A DNA stretch of 64,000 nucleotides, taken from Nordella sp. HKS 07. Lineage in GTDB: Bacteria > Pseudomonadota > Alphaproteobacteria > Rhizobiales > Aestuariivirgaceae. The translations under genes were made by a program, and so were the position numbers. The number at the start of each line of letters is the position of its first letter. Within the stretch, counting starts at the first letter, position 1. The notes below the pieces were generated by a model, which worked only from the letters and a program-made list of their open reading frames with translations, made no database searches and was not told the DNA's origin. This document shows, one piece after another, positions 34,876-43,699 of the stretch. The DNA lies in the NCBI RefSeq assembly GCF_011046735.1, contig NZ_CP049258.1:3304001-3368000 (forward strand), read 5' to 3'.

Positions 34876-35301
34876 CTATCTCCCGCACTCTCCCGCCGTA
34901 AGGGTGGCATCCGCGATCCGCTGCTGAGCGGGGTCGAGCACGCCATAGAAGGTCTCGTAGCTGGCCTTGAGGGCAGCCTTGGCTTTGATCCGTTCACTCT
35001 GCCGCTCTTGCAGGACCGCGTCATTCGCGCCGTCGATAGCTTGCGCGCCCCCCATCAGGTCGATCTCCGCCGCCCGCACCTCGCGCACCGCAGCGCGATA
35101 GGCCGTGAGGGCCTCGACATAGTCGGACCACGGGCCTTCCTGGCTGGGCGTGACGGCGAGCGCCGCCTTCACCTGACGGATACGTTGCGGAGAACCGAGA
35201 TCGGATTGCCCGAAGGCGGCGCCCGGAAAAGCGGCGAAGGCCAATAGCGCGGCTCCCGGACCGGCGCAGGCAAGAAGGCTGCGTCTGTTCATCACGCTCA
35301 T
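34876..35301 (-). CDS. Small exported protein, Spy/CpxP-like
   Basis: A 141-residue protein with a signal peptide (RRSLLACAGPGAALLAFAAFPGAAFG) and a helical mature region rich in Ala, Glu, Gln and Arg (RIRQVKAALAVTPSQEGPW, LQERQSERIKAKAALKASYETFYGVLDPAQQ). The phrases 'LAVTPSQEGPW' and 'LDPAQQRI' resemble LTxxQ motifs of Spy/CpxP-type periplasmic chaperones. The ATG at 35301 overlaps the L,D-transpeptidase stop by one base (TGATG), so the two are translationally coupled. Function inferred only. Confidence 0.6.
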   Translation of the reverse strand: MSVMNRRSLLACAGPGAALLAFAAFPGAAFGQSDLGSPQRIRQVKAALAVTPSQEGPWSDYVEALTAYRAAVREVRAAEIDLMGGAQAIDGANDAVLQERQSERIKAKAALKASYETFYGVLDPAQQRIADATLTAGECGR

Positions 35302-36080
35302 CACCGATCGCGTCCGCGCTTGGCGCGCCCGAATCTGGGCGCCTCCTGGGCGGCGACCTGTCGCGCCGAGGGCAGGACTACCACTTTGGTCCCGATCGGA
35401 ACACGTTCAAAGAGATCGGCGACATCCGCATTGAGAAGCCTGATGCAGCCGGACGACACCGCCCTGCCGATGCTCTGCGGCTGTGACGTGCCATGGATGC
35501 GATAGAGCGTGTCGACCTCGCCCTGGTAAAGATAAAGGGCGCGAGCACCCAGCGGATTCTCGGGTCCACCCGGCATGCCGCCCGCCCATTGTGCCGCGAG
35601 ATGGTCGCGGGCAACCATCTCCTTGGGCGGCACCCAACGTGGCCACATCGCCTTTCGGCGGATGATCGCGCTGCCCGACCATTCGAAACCTTGCTTGCCG
35701 ACGCCTATGCCGTAACGCTGGGCGCGTCCACCGGATAGAGTGAAATAGAGCTGGCGCGCATCGACATCGATAATGATCGTGCCCGGTGGCTCGGGGGTCT
35801 CGTAGGCGACCTCCTTGCGCCGGAAGCGGCGCGATACCTTGCGCACATCATCATAGGCAATGGGGAACAGCTCCACCTCGGCGCCGGCCGCCACGCCTGT
35901 TTGCGGTGCCACGGGCGTGACGGGATGGGCCCCCGGCACCACGACGTCCGTCGTCGCGAAGGTGGAACGTCCCGTCGTCGCGAGCGACACGAGGCCGGCC
36001 AGCGATGGCAGAAGCACCGAGCGCAGCATGGTGCGCCGGCTCACCATCTCTGGTTTGCGCTTTCTATCCGGACAAAGCAT
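35301..36080 (-). CDS. L,D-transpeptidase (YkuD domain)
   Basis: A 259-residue exported protein. An N-terminal signal (MVSRRTMLRSVLLPSLAGLVSLA) is followed by a YkuD catalytic domain. It has VDARQLYFTLSGG and the catalytic motif HGTSQPQSIGRAVSSGCIRLLNADV, with His and Cys in the usual HxxS...SxGCxR pattern. It should cross-link peptidoglycan (3-3 bonds) or attach outer-membrane proteins to it. GAGG lies 6 bases before the start at 36080; MVSRRTM at 36047 is the alternative. Coupled to the next gene. Confidence 0.88.
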   Translation of the reverse strand: MLCPDRKRKPEMVSRRTMLRSVLLPSLAGLVSLATTGRSTFATTDVVVPGAHPVTPVAPQTGVAAGAEVELFPIAYDDVRKVSRRFRRKEVAYETPEPPGTIIIDVDARQLYFTLSGGRAQRYGIGVGKQGFEWSGSAIIRRKAMWPRWVPPKEMVARDHLAAQWAGGMPGGPENPLGARALYLYQGEVDTLYRIHGTSQPQSIGRAVSSGCIRLLNADVADLFERVPIGTKVVVLPSARQVAAQEAPRFGRAKRGRDR

Positions 36081-36163
36081 CGATGACCTCGTTTGTTGGG
36101 ATCAGGGAGTAGCAGAATTGCGTGGCTTTTACATGGTCTTGGGGGCGCCGAAGAGGATGTCAT

Positions 36164-36547
36164 CTAGCGGGCCTCGAACTGGGCTTGAAGTGTTTCGCCG
36201 GTCGCCAGCTCGACGAAGACCGAGACCGACGCACCGAGGAGCATGGGGGCGGGCAGATTGGCGGACAGCCAGTTCTCGCCGTCCGGGCGCAAGGGAATCC
36301 GGAGTTGCTGCTCCCGCTGGATGATGGTGGCATAGGCGGCGCTGCCGGCGGCGCGAATGGGCTTCTGCCGGGCGTCCGACAAAGCGAAAATGATCGATTC
36401 ATAAGCAGGGCCGCCGATGAACTCGATATGCCGGTTCGCGGCTTCGATGAGCTGCCCGCCATTGATGCCGATACCCGAATGGGCCAGCGCAGGCGAAACC
36501 AGGATCATGCAAAGTCCGACGCCAAGAGCCCGAATTGTCAGTAGCAT
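36164..36547 (-). CDS. Small exported protein, unknown
   Basis: A 127-residue protein from ATG 36547 with a signal peptide (IRALGVGLCMILVSPALA) and a mature start HSGIGINGGQLIEAANRHIEF. The H-rich GG(Q)L start followed by a beta-sandwich-like region resembles the small periplasmic domains beside metal-efflux systems. No efflux genes are nearby, so this is weak. It lies 55 bases after the Cys-rich gene on the same strand. Confidence 0.5.
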   Translation of the reverse strand: MLLTIRALGVGLCMILVSPALAHSGIGINGGQLIEAANRHIEFIGGPAYESIIFALSDARQKPIRAAGSAAYATIIQREQQLRIPLRPDGENWLSANLPAPMLLGASVSVFVELATGETLQAQFEAR

Positions 36548-36602
36548 AGCTTGATCCTCGATAAGACGGCGTAGCCTGGATGGCACGCGGCCCTGTCGGG
36601 AC

Positions 36603-36995
36603 TCAGGCGTGCCCGTTGTCCGTGAGGATCGATCTCGGCGGCCGCTTCAGCCCTTCACCTGCCAGCGTTTCCGGCCATTGGTCGGAAAGGACGCTTGACT
36701 GGTGTCGGCGCGCAGCAGGCGGCTCATCCGCACTGCCGGTCACGATGAAACTGGCGACACAGGTGAAACTGCAACAACTCCGCATAGCGTTAAATGGAGT
36801 CTGCTTGGAAAGGTCGTCGCCGGCACCGAGCATCGGACCATCATGGCCGGTCAGGTCGGCGATAGCCGCCGCGGTCGATGCGCAGGATGATGAACCGGCC
36901 TGCGCCGCGCCCGCGAACAGGAGGGCGAACAGAATCATGATCGACAGGGGGATCGCCACCCATCTGCGCCATGATTTCTGTTTGGCCATAGACAT
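36603..36995 (-). CDS. Small cysteine-containing exported or membrane protein, unknown
   Basis: About 130 residues from ATG 36995 (or 36989). Residues 9-32 are hydrophobic (RWVAIPLSIMILFALLFAGAAQA), suggesting a signal or anchor. The rest has a central AMRSCCSFTCVASF cluster and a polar tail. AAGGAA precedes the start. It is first of four minus-strand genes ending at 34876. Family not recognised. Confidence 0.45.
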   Translation of the reverse strand: MSMAKQKSWRRWVAIPLSIMILFALLFAGAAQAGSSSCASTAAAIADLTGHDGPMLGAGDDLSKQTPFNAMRSCCSFTCVASFIVTGSADEPPAARRHQSSVLSDQWPETLAGEGLKRPPRSILTDNGHA

Positions 36996-37236
36996 ATTTC
37001 CTTGCGTGCCCGGAGCTTGTGGCGGAATTCTGACAGTTCCCACTGGTGAACGCGCATGCGCCGAGGGTCGGGATATGACGGCAATCACCCCGTGCCGTCA
37101 AGACTCGAGCCCGCCCTTCGATGATCACCTTTGCGCTAGTTCCTGTCGGCGCCAGCCCGGGCAGCGGCGGATCGCATGCGTCACTTTGAAGTCTGGCGAT
37201 GGGCTCCGGTTCGTCGTTGTCTGCGCCGCAAGATGC

Positions 37237-37683
37237 ATGACGAGGTGTAGTGATTTGAAGAGCTTTTTACAACTCCCGGCTTCGGTGTTCTCTCTGGCGC
37301 TCGTCGTCGCATTGCCTACGGCGCCCAATGCGGCCCTCGCGCAGCAGGAGAACGCGGCCCGGCAGAGCTACGCGACCATCAGCAGCGCGCAATTGGCCCA
37401 GATGATGGAGAAGAAGGATTTTCTGCTGATCAACGTCCATATCCCTTATGAGGGCGAGATCGAAGGGACGGATGCGTTCATTCCTTTCGACAAGATCGCG
37501 GATAATCCAGCAGCACTCGCCGGCGACAAAAATGCGCGGATCGTACTTTATTGCCTGATGGGAGGAATGAGCGAGAAAGCGGCAGGCGATCTCGCTCGCC
37601 TGGGCTACACGCAGGTTTCCCATCTTGCCGGCGGCATGCGGGATTGGCGAGCAAGCGGCTACCCGATCATCGAGAACAAGTGA
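37237..37683 (+). CDS. Exported rhodanese-domain protein
   Basis: A 148-residue protein with an N-terminal signal (LPASVFSLALVVALPTAPNAALA) and a single rhodanese domain (YATISSAQLAQMMEKKDFLL, INVHIPYEGEI, active site LYCLMGGMS with catalytic Cys, end LAGGMRDWRASGYP). It would transfer or sense sulfane sulfur in the periplasm. The ATG at 37237 is in frame with the signal; upstream sequence in this frame does not look coding. Divergent from the exported-protein group. Confidence 0.78.
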   Translation: MTRCSDLKSFLQLPASVFSLALVVALPTAPNAALAQQENAARQSYATISSAQLAQMMEKKDFLLINVHIPYEGEIEGTDAFIPFDKIADNPAALAGDKNARIVLYCLMGGMSEKAAGDLARLGYTQVSHLAGGMRDWRASGYPIIENK

Positions 37684-37901
37684 AGTTGACTTCGAATAGG
37701 CGCTGAACTGTCATTTTATCCCAGGCGGTGCTTTTGTTTCCACGCAGGTGTCGAGGCGCCCCAGTATTCGATGGTGAAAAAACGTCAACGCATTTGGAAA
37801 AGAGGAAGAATGGATATATTGTCGACGGTGGCTACCTAGAGTTTTCATGTCATCGCAGTCGGGCTTTGGGGGCAGGGCTCTGGAATGGTTCGGGAGCAAC
37901 C

Positions 37902-38726
37902 ATGAACCGACATGACCCTGAAGCGTCTGCCGTCTTCACGGCAGGGGATCATACGGAACCTGTGCCCGCGCCGGAGCGAGATCATGGTGGCATTCAATCC
38001 GTCGATATCGGCATGACCGTGCTCAAGGCCCTCGCCTCGGCCAGGGGGCCGATGTCGCTGAAGGAGATCGGCGCGGCCTGCGGCATGGCACCCAGCAAGG
38101 CTCATCGCTATCTGCACAGCCTGGTCGCGGGCGGCCTGGTCTCGCAGCAAAGACGGTCCGGAAAGTATGATCTCGGTCTCTTCGCCTTGCGCCTGGGCGT
38201 ATCCGCCATACGCCGCATCGATGTCGTCAACCGGGTCAGCGATCATCTCGAGGACCTGGTCGATCAGCTCGATATGCCGGCGCATGTCGCGATCTGGAGC
38301 CATGAAGGACCAATCGCAGTGCGCTGGCAGCGCACGCCCGATTCCCTGATTTCTCCCGACGTGCTGGGCTCGACCTTTCCGTTGCTGCGCTCGGCGACTG
38401 GAAATGTATTCCTCAGCCATATGCCGGCGCGCCTCACCCGCCCCTTCGTCGAGAGCGAGATTCAGAAGGAGAGAGAGCTCGAGAATGCCATCGATTTCGA
38501 TGTCGACGGCATCACCCGGACGGTGCGCGAGCAGGGATACGCCATGACGCTCGGCACCTTTGTGCCGGACTACCTCGGCATCTGCGCCCCCATCGTGAAC
38601 TGGGATGAGGAAATATGCGCCGCCGTCACCGTCGTGGGCCGCCTGACCCGCGATCCCGAGCAGCGCCGCCTCGCTGCCCGGCACCTCACCGATTTCTGCA
38701 AGACCCTGTCGGCGGCGACGCGCTGA
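37902..38726 (+). CDS. IclR family transcriptional regulator
   Basis: A 274-residue regulator. The N-terminal winged helix covers residues 26-90 (SVDIGMTVLKALASARGPMS, EIGAACGMAPSKAHRYLHSL). The C-terminal IclR effector domain follows (DMPAHVAIWSHEGPIAVRWQ, RSATGNVFLSHMP, LGICAPIVNWDEEICAAVTVVG). GGGAG lies 5 bases before ATG 37902. Genes of its usual kind (aromatic or sugar catabolism) are not adjacent, so its target is unclear. Confidence 0.88.
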   Translation: MNRHDPEASAVFTAGDHTEPVPAPERDHGGIQSVDIGMTVLKALASARGPMSLKEIGAACGMAPSKAHRYLHSLVAGGLVSQQRRSGKYDLGLFALRLGVSAIRRIDVVNRVSDHLEDLVDQLDMPAHVAIWSHEGPIAVRWQRTPDSLISPDVLGSTFPLLRSATGNVFLSHMPARLTRPFVESEIQKERELENAIDFDVDGITRTVREQGYAMTLGTFVPDYLGICAPIVNWDEEICAAVTVVGRLTRDPEQRRLAARHLTDFCKTLSAATR

Positions 38727-38890
38727 GCGGCCCCGCTGGAGTTGCGAATAGGTCAGGGTGATTTCTGCGCGGGCAAATTCAGTCGCAATTTCAGGGCTTT
38801 GAGACCAGATCCAGCCGATTGCGGGAGGCTTGAAGGGTCTCCTGGAGACTGGCTTCTTGTTTGCGCCGCGCGGGCGTGCAAACTGGCGCC

Positions 38891-39598
38891 ATGCAGCCAT
38901 TGCGCTTTCTGATCATCGACGATCATCCGCTTTTCCTGGAAGCCCTCGAAATGGCGCTGCATGTCGCCTTTCCCATGGCACGGGTGGAAACGGCGGATTC
39001 GATCGAAGCCGCGCATCTGGCGCTCGCCAAGGGCGCTAGGCCGGATCTGATCCTGCTCGATCTCAAGATGCCCGACATTGCCGGCTTCGAGGGCGTCGTC
39101 AGCTTGAAGGCCGCCAGTCCACGCACGCCGCTTTGCATCATTTCTTCCATTTCGGGCGAGGAGATCGTTCATCAGCTGCGCGATCTCGGCGCCGCAGGCT
39201 TCATCAACAAGAGCGAGAAGCGCGAGAAGATCATTGCCGCCGTGCGCCAGTTGCTCGACGGCAAACTTCATTTCGGTGTGGCGGCCGACATGCCGGTGCT
39301 GCCAGGCGTCGCGGCGCGTCAACGCGAGATCGACATCCTGGCGCGCCTGCGCGAGCTGACGCCGCAGCAATACAAGGTGCTGACCCTCATCTGCGAAGGC
39401 AAACTCAACAAGCAGATCGCCTATGAGCTCGACATCGTCGAGACGACCGTGAAGGCGCACATTACTTCGATCTTCAAGAAACTCGCGATCCACAACCGCA
39501 CCCAGGCGGTGCTGATCATGCAGAGGCTCAAATTGCAGGGGCTGGCCGTGGATCAGCCGGAGAGTGTCATGGAGCTGGAGCCGTCCCGTGCCGGCTAG
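38891..39598 (+). CDS. LuxR-type response regulator
   Basis: A 235-residue response regulator. The receiver domain (residues 5-120) has acidic residues D10/D11 (FLIIDDHPLF) and the phosphorylation site D57 (LILLDLKMPD). The LuxR helix-turn-helix is at about residues 160-220 (LTPQQYKVLTLICEGKLN, DIVETTVKAHITSIFKKL). Its end overlaps the start of the FIST gene, and the kinase follows, so the kinase is its likely partner. Confidence 0.88.
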   Translation: MQPLRFLIIDDHPLFLEALEMALHVAFPMARVETADSIEAAHLALAKGARPDLILLDLKMPDIAGFEGVVSLKAASPRTPLCIISSISGEEIVHQLRDLGAAGFINKSEKREKIIAAVRQLLDGKLHFGVAADMPVLPGVAARQREIDILARLRELTPQQYKVLTLICEGKLNKQIAYELDIVETTVKAHITSIFKKLAIHNRTQAVLIMQRLKLQGLAVDQPESVMELEPSRAG

Positions 39599-40751
39599 AC
39601 AGGGATTCTCCGCCGCTTCGGATCCCGCCATGGCTGTGGCCGAGTTGTTGCGCCAGATCGACCAGCCCGCCATGGCGCTGGTGATCGTTTTCGCTTCGCC
39701 CAGCTACGACCGCGCCGTTTTGGCCGAGGCGATCGGAAGGCTCATGCCGGGCGTCGTGGCCATCGGCTGCACGACCGCCGGCGAGATCACCTCCGAGGGT
39801 TATCGCGAGAATACGTTGACGGGGGTCAGCATGGGCGGCGCCGACTACCGTGCCAGCATCCGGCTGATCGCCGGTCTCGATCGCTTCCGCATGGAACAGG
39901 GCAATTTGGTCGTGCAGGAGCTCTTCGCCGATCTGGGCCTGGCGCCGCTTTCGGTGCGCGCGATCCCGCATCAGACCTTCGGCATGCTGCTCATCGACGG
40001 CTTGAGCCGGCAGGAGGAGATGGTCGTCTCCTCGATCAGCCGTTTCCTCGATCCTGTTCCGCTTTTCGGCGGTTCGGCCGGCGACGGCCTCGATTTCGGC
40101 ACGACCTGGGTCTTTGCCGAGGGCGCTTTCCATACCAATGCCGCGGTGCTGGCGCTGATCGAGACGGAATGCCCGTTCAGTGTGTTCAAGCACGATCATT
40201 TCCGCCCGACCGAAAAGAAGATGGTGGTGACCGAGGCCGATCCGGTGCGCCGGCTGGTGATGGAGATCAATGCCGAGCCCGCCGCCCCTGCCTATGCGAA
40301 GATGGTGGGGCTCGACGAGCGTCAGCTCAACCCGATGACCTTCGCCGCCTATCCGGTCGTCGTCAGGGTCGGCGGCGAATATCATGTGCGCTCGATCCAG
40401 AAAGTCGAGGCGGACGGGTCGCTTCGCTTCTACTGCGGGATCGATGAGGGCCTTGTCCTCACCGTCGCCGACGGCGACGATATCGCGCGGAATCTCGATG
40501 CCGCGCTGACCAGGCTCGCCGACGAGCTGGGATCGCTCGACCTCATCCTCGGCTTCGACTGCATCCTGCGCCGCCTCGAGGCCGAGCAGAAGCAGAAGAG
40601 CCTCGCCGTCTCGCAGGTGCTGAAGCGCCATGGGGTCGTCGGCTTCAGCACCTATGGCGAGCAATACCGCTCGATGCATGTCAACCAGACCTTCACCGGT
40701 GTCGCCATCGGCGGGGGCAGGCGCAAGGCGGAGGAACCACGCGCGCCATGA
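39588..40751 (+). CDS. FIST-domain sensor, NosP-like
   Basis: A 387-residue cytoplasmic sensor with FIST N- and C-domains (LVIVFASPSYDRAVLAEAIG, AIGCTTAGEIT, LFGGSAGDGLDF, then DHFRPTEKKMVVTEAD, LILGFDCILRRLEAEQ, GFSTYGEQYRSMHVNQTF). FIST proteins next to a NahK-type hybrid kinase are the NosP family, haem proteins that sense nitric oxide in Pseudomonas and Legionella (established). Haem binding here is inferred. The GTG at 39588 overlaps the previous gene; ATG 39630 is an alternative. The stop overlaps the kinase start (ATGA). Confidence 0.8.
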   Translation: MPARQGFSAASDPAMAVAELLRQIDQPAMALVIVFASPSYDRAVLAEAIGRLMPGVVAIGCTTAGEITSEGYRENTLTGVSMGGADYRASIRLIAGLDRFRMEQGNLVVQELFADLGLAPLSVRAIPHQTFGMLLIDGLSRQEEMVVSSISRFLDPVPLFGGSAGDGLDFGTTWVFAEGAFHTNAAVLALIETECPFSVFKHDHFRPTEKKMVVTEADPVRRLVMEINAEPAAPAYAKMVGLDERQLNPMTFAAYPVVVRVGGEYHVRSIQKVEADGSLRFYCGIDEGLVLTVADGDDIARNLDAALTRLADELGSLDLILGFDCILRRLEAEQKQKSLAVSQVLKRHGVVGFSTYGEQYRSMHVNQTFTGVAIGGGRRKAEEPRAP

Positions 40752-42982
40752 CGCAAGCCGCCGAAGAGCCGGAAGTCCGCCTGCGCAAGCTCGAGAAGAT
40801 CAACCGGGCGCTGATGAACCGCGTCGAGCGTTCGATGGATTTTTCCGGCAACGGTTTTTCGCTGTTCCAGACGGCGATCCTGCTCGAGGGCCAGGTCAGC
40901 GCCCGGACCGGCGATCTCAAGCGCACGCTGGAGGACCTGTCCGACGCCTATGCGCGCCTCGAGGATGCCCGCGACGACGCGGAAATCGCCAAGCAGAATC
41001 TCACCTCGGCGATCGAGGCGGTGAGCGAGGGCTTCGCGCTTTTCAACGACGCCGAAGAGCTCGTGATGTGCAATGCGCCGTTCCGGTCACTTCTGCCGGA
41101 CATCGCCGCAAGGCTCGAGCCCGGCACATCCTTTCGACGCATCGCGGAGAGCTTCTCGCGGAGCCGCTTCCTGGTGCTCGACCAGCAGAAGAGCGCCGAG
41201 GCCTGGTGCGTGGGGCGCATCGAGCTGTTTCGCAAGCCGCATGCCTCTTTCATCCAGCAGCTTTCCGGCGACCGCTGGATCCAGGTCTCCAACAAGAAGA
41301 CCGGCGCCGGCGCCACGGTCGTGTTCCAGACCGACATCACCGATATCGTGCGGGGCGAGAGGCTGAGACGCGAGCGCGAGCTCGATGAGCAGTCGCGGCT
41401 CCTGCAGGCGACCCTCGATCATCTCCCGCAGGGCATCTGTATGTTCTCCCGGGACCTGCGGCTGAAGGCCTGGAACCATCGTTTCGTCGATCTCCTGAGC
41501 CTGCCGCTGCGCCTGGTGGCGCCGCTCGCCGGCTTCGATCGCCTGTGGGACTGGGTCAGCAAATCTGTCTTCGCGTTCGACCGCGCCGGCGCCTTGCGGG
41601 TCCAGGAGTGGTCGCGCAACCCGTCAGCCGATCTCGATCCGGTCGAGCTCGTCAAGAGTGACGGCACGATCCTGAGGGTCAGCGGCAATGTCATGCCCGA
41701 TGGCGGCATCGTGGTGAGTTTCGCCGATGTCACCGACGAGCGCCGTGCCAGCGACGCTTTGCGCGAGGCGAAGGAGACGCTGGAGCAGCGCGTCGAGGAG
41801 CGCACCGCCGCCTTGACCCGCGAGGTGATGGAACGGCGCGCCATCGAGGTGGAGTTGATCCAGGCGCGCGACACCGCCGAGGAACTGACCAAGAGCAAGA
41901 CGCGTTTCCTCGCGGCCGCGAGCCATGACGTGCTGCAGCCGCTCAATGCGGCGCGGATCTTTTTATCGCTGTTGAGCGGCACGGGACTCGATGCGCGCCA
42001 GGTCCATTTCGCCGGCAAGGTCGATATGGCTTTCGGCTCGGTCGAGGAGGTGCTGAGCACGCTGCTCGACATTTCCCGCTATGATAGCGGCAGCGTCGAG
42101 GCCAATGTCGTGCCCTTGTCGGTGGCCGAGATCCTGGCGACGCTCGCCGCCGAGTTCCAGCCCTTGGCCGATCAGAAGCAGTTGAAGCTGCGCTGCGTGC
42201 CGTCTGAGCTCTTCGGGCTGAGCGATGCGCGCCTCCTGCGCCAGATCATCCAGAACCTGGTCGCCAATGCCGTGCGCTACACGGCGAAGGGGGGCGTGCT
42301 TCTGGGCGCGCGCCGGCGCGGAATGATGATCTCCATCGAGGTCTGGGATACCGGGCCCGGCATCCCCGAGGACAAGCGCGATTTCATCTTCGAGGAATTC
42401 CGGAGGCTCGGCCAGGATCTGCCCGATACGCCGAAAGGGGCGGGCTTAGGCCTTGCCATCGTTCGGCGCATCGCCAGGCTGCTCGATCACAGGATCACCG
42501 TCGCCTCCCATGTGGGCAAGGGGTCGCGCTTTGCGATCGAGCTGCCGGCCTGTGCCGCGCCGACGCGGGTGATCGCGCCCCAGGTCGTGACGGAGCGGCT
42601 GCCGGTGGACCTCGCCCATTTCACCGCCATCGTCATCGAGAACGACCTCGCCATCCTCGAAGGCATGCTGGAGCTTTTGCAGGAAGGCGGCATGCGCGCC
42701 ATTCCCGCGGTATCGGCGGGCGAGGCGCTCGAGACGCTGCAGAGCCTCGACAAGACACCCGATCTCATCATCGCCGACTATCATCTCGATCAGGGAACCG
42801 GTGCCGAGGCGATCGAGGCCTTGCGGCGCGCCGTCGGCCATCAGGTGCCGGCCATCGTGGTGACGGCGGACCATAGCGCCAAGGTCCAGGCTGAGATTGG
42901 CGGCAGCGGAATCGCCTATCTGCGCAAGCCGATCAAGACCGGCGATCTCTTCGCGCTCATCCACAATGTGATCGCGTTGTAA
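40748..42982 (+). CDS. Hybrid sensor histidine kinase, NahK-like
   Basis: A 744-residue soluble kinase. An N-terminal coiled coil and PAS-like region (AIEAVSEGFALFNDAEELVMC, LQATLDHLPQGICMFSRDLR) is followed by a coiled coil, the HisKA domain with His396 in AAASHDVLQPLNAARIF, an HATPase domain (LRQIIQNLVANAVRYT, DTGPGIPEDK, GAGLGLAIVRRI), and a C-terminal receiver with Asp677 (LIIADYHLDQG). No membrane segments. The layout and FIST neighbour match NahK/ErcS'-type kinases, where NosP controls autophosphorylation and downstream signalling on NO. Phosphotransfer to the LuxR-type regulator is inferred. Confidence 0.88.
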   Translation: MTQAAEEPEVRLRKLEKINRALMNRVERSMDFSGNGFSLFQTAILLEGQVSARTGDLKRTLEDLSDAYARLEDARDDAEIAKQNLTSAIEAVSEGFALFNDAEELVMCNAPFRSLLPDIAARLEPGTSFRRIAESFSRSRFLVLDQQKSAEAWCVGRIELFRKPHASFIQQLSGDRWIQVSNKKTGAGATVVFQTDITDIVRGERLRRERELDEQSRLLQATLDHLPQGICMFSRDLRLKAWNHRFVDLLSLPLRLVAPLAGFDRLWDWVSKSVFAFDRAGALRVQEWSRNPSADLDPVELVKSDGTILRVSGNVMPDGGIVVSFADVTDERRASDALREAKETLEQRVEERTAALTREVMERRAIEVELIQARDTAEELTKSKTRFLAAASHDVLQPLNAARIFLSLLSGTGLDARQVHFAGKVDMAFGSVEEVLSTLLDISRYDSGSVEANVVPLSVAEILATLAAEFQPLADQKQLKLRCVPSELFGLSDARLLRQIIQNLVANAVRYTAKGGVLLGARRRGMMISIEVWDTGPGIPEDKRDFIFEEFRRLGQDLPDTPKGAGLGLAIVRRIARLLDHRITVASHVGKGSRFAIELPACAAPTRVIAPQVVTERLPVDLAHFTAIVIENDLAILEGMLELLQEGGMRAIPAVSAGEALETLQSLDKTPDLIIADYHLDQGTGAEAIEALRRAVGHQVPAIVVTADHSAKVQAEIGGSGIAYLRKPIKTGDLFALIHNVIAL

Positions 42983-42989
42983 TCCGGGC

Positions 42990-43418
42990 TTAAGCGGCTT
43001 CGACGATCCGGATCTCGAGCTCTTTGCCAAGCGCGCGCACGGCGCTGTCGATCTGGTCGAGCCTGGACTCATGGTCGAGATCCAATAGCCTGTCCACTTG
43101 CGGAGCATGAACACCCAGCTTCCTGGCAAGATCGGCTTTCCGGGTGCCGGTTTTGATCATGAGCTCATAGAGCGCCAGCTTGGCCGCGACGAGGGTAGAC
43201 AAATAGGCATAGGGCTGGCCCCGTCTGGCCTGCGAGGGTTTGGGGATTTTCTCCCTGTCGCTGATCCGGCCCTGCATCACGGTAGCGATGGCATCAGCAG
43301 CCCGGATCAGAGCGTCAGCCTTGTCTTCGCCAAACGTGGTCAGCTCGGGGAAGTCCGGCGCCGTCACGAGGAGAGTACCATTGCTGTCCTTCTTGAGGAT
43401 CACTGGATAACGCAGCAC
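42990..43418 (-). CDS. hicB: HicB-type antitoxin
   Basis: A 142-residue antitoxin. The N-terminal HicB fold (LRYPVILKKDSNGTLLVTAPDFPELTTFG) is followed by a C-terminal helix-turn-helix (ADLARKLGVHAPQVDRLLDL), which should bind its own promoter. It starts at GTG 43418 with AAGGAGG upstream; the codon overlaps the hicA stop by one base (TAGTG), so toxin and antitoxin are coupled. Confidence 0.85.
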   Translation of the reverse strand: MLRYPVILKKDSNGTLLVTAPDFPELTTFGEDKADALIRAADAIATVMQGRISDREKIPKPSQARRGQPYAYLSTLVAAKLALYELMIKTGTRKADLARKLGVHAPQVDRLLDLDHESRLDQIDSAVRALGKELEIRIVEAA

Positions 43419-43609
43419 TATTTGTCCTCCTTCAGATCCAGGTCTTTCAGTATTTTGAGCCACAAGCCTTTGCCGATTTCCTTGGACCCTCCATGCTGAG
43501 GAAGAACCGATTTGAGATTTCCGCGCCGGACAATCAGATGGCCGCCCTTGCCGGGTTCGAATCGGCAGCCCAGTCGGGAAAGAAACCGCCTCGCTTGGCT
43601 GCTGTTCAT
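43418..43609 (-). CDS. hicA: HicA-type mRNA interferase toxin
   Basis: A 63-residue toxin with the HicA double-stranded-RNA-binding-like fold: SQARRFLSRLGCRFEPGKGGHLIVRRGN, with the catalytic histidine in GGHLIV, then LPQHGGSKEIGKGLWLKILKDL. Such toxins cut mRNA when free. First gene of the pair. No clear ribosome site before ATG 43609. AT-rich sequence upstream (43620-43660) is the likely promoter and HicB target. Confidence 0.85.
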   Translation of the reverse strand: MNSSQARRFLSRLGCRFEPGKGGHLIVRRGNLKSVLPQHGGSKEIGKGLWLKILKDLDLKEDK

Positions 43610-43699
43610 GGCATATCACAACAGAAGTGTTTATTAAACATATATGTTGCTTCGAGAAGAATGCTAGCCATGCGAGATTTCTCCTCTTTGTACGCTGGG

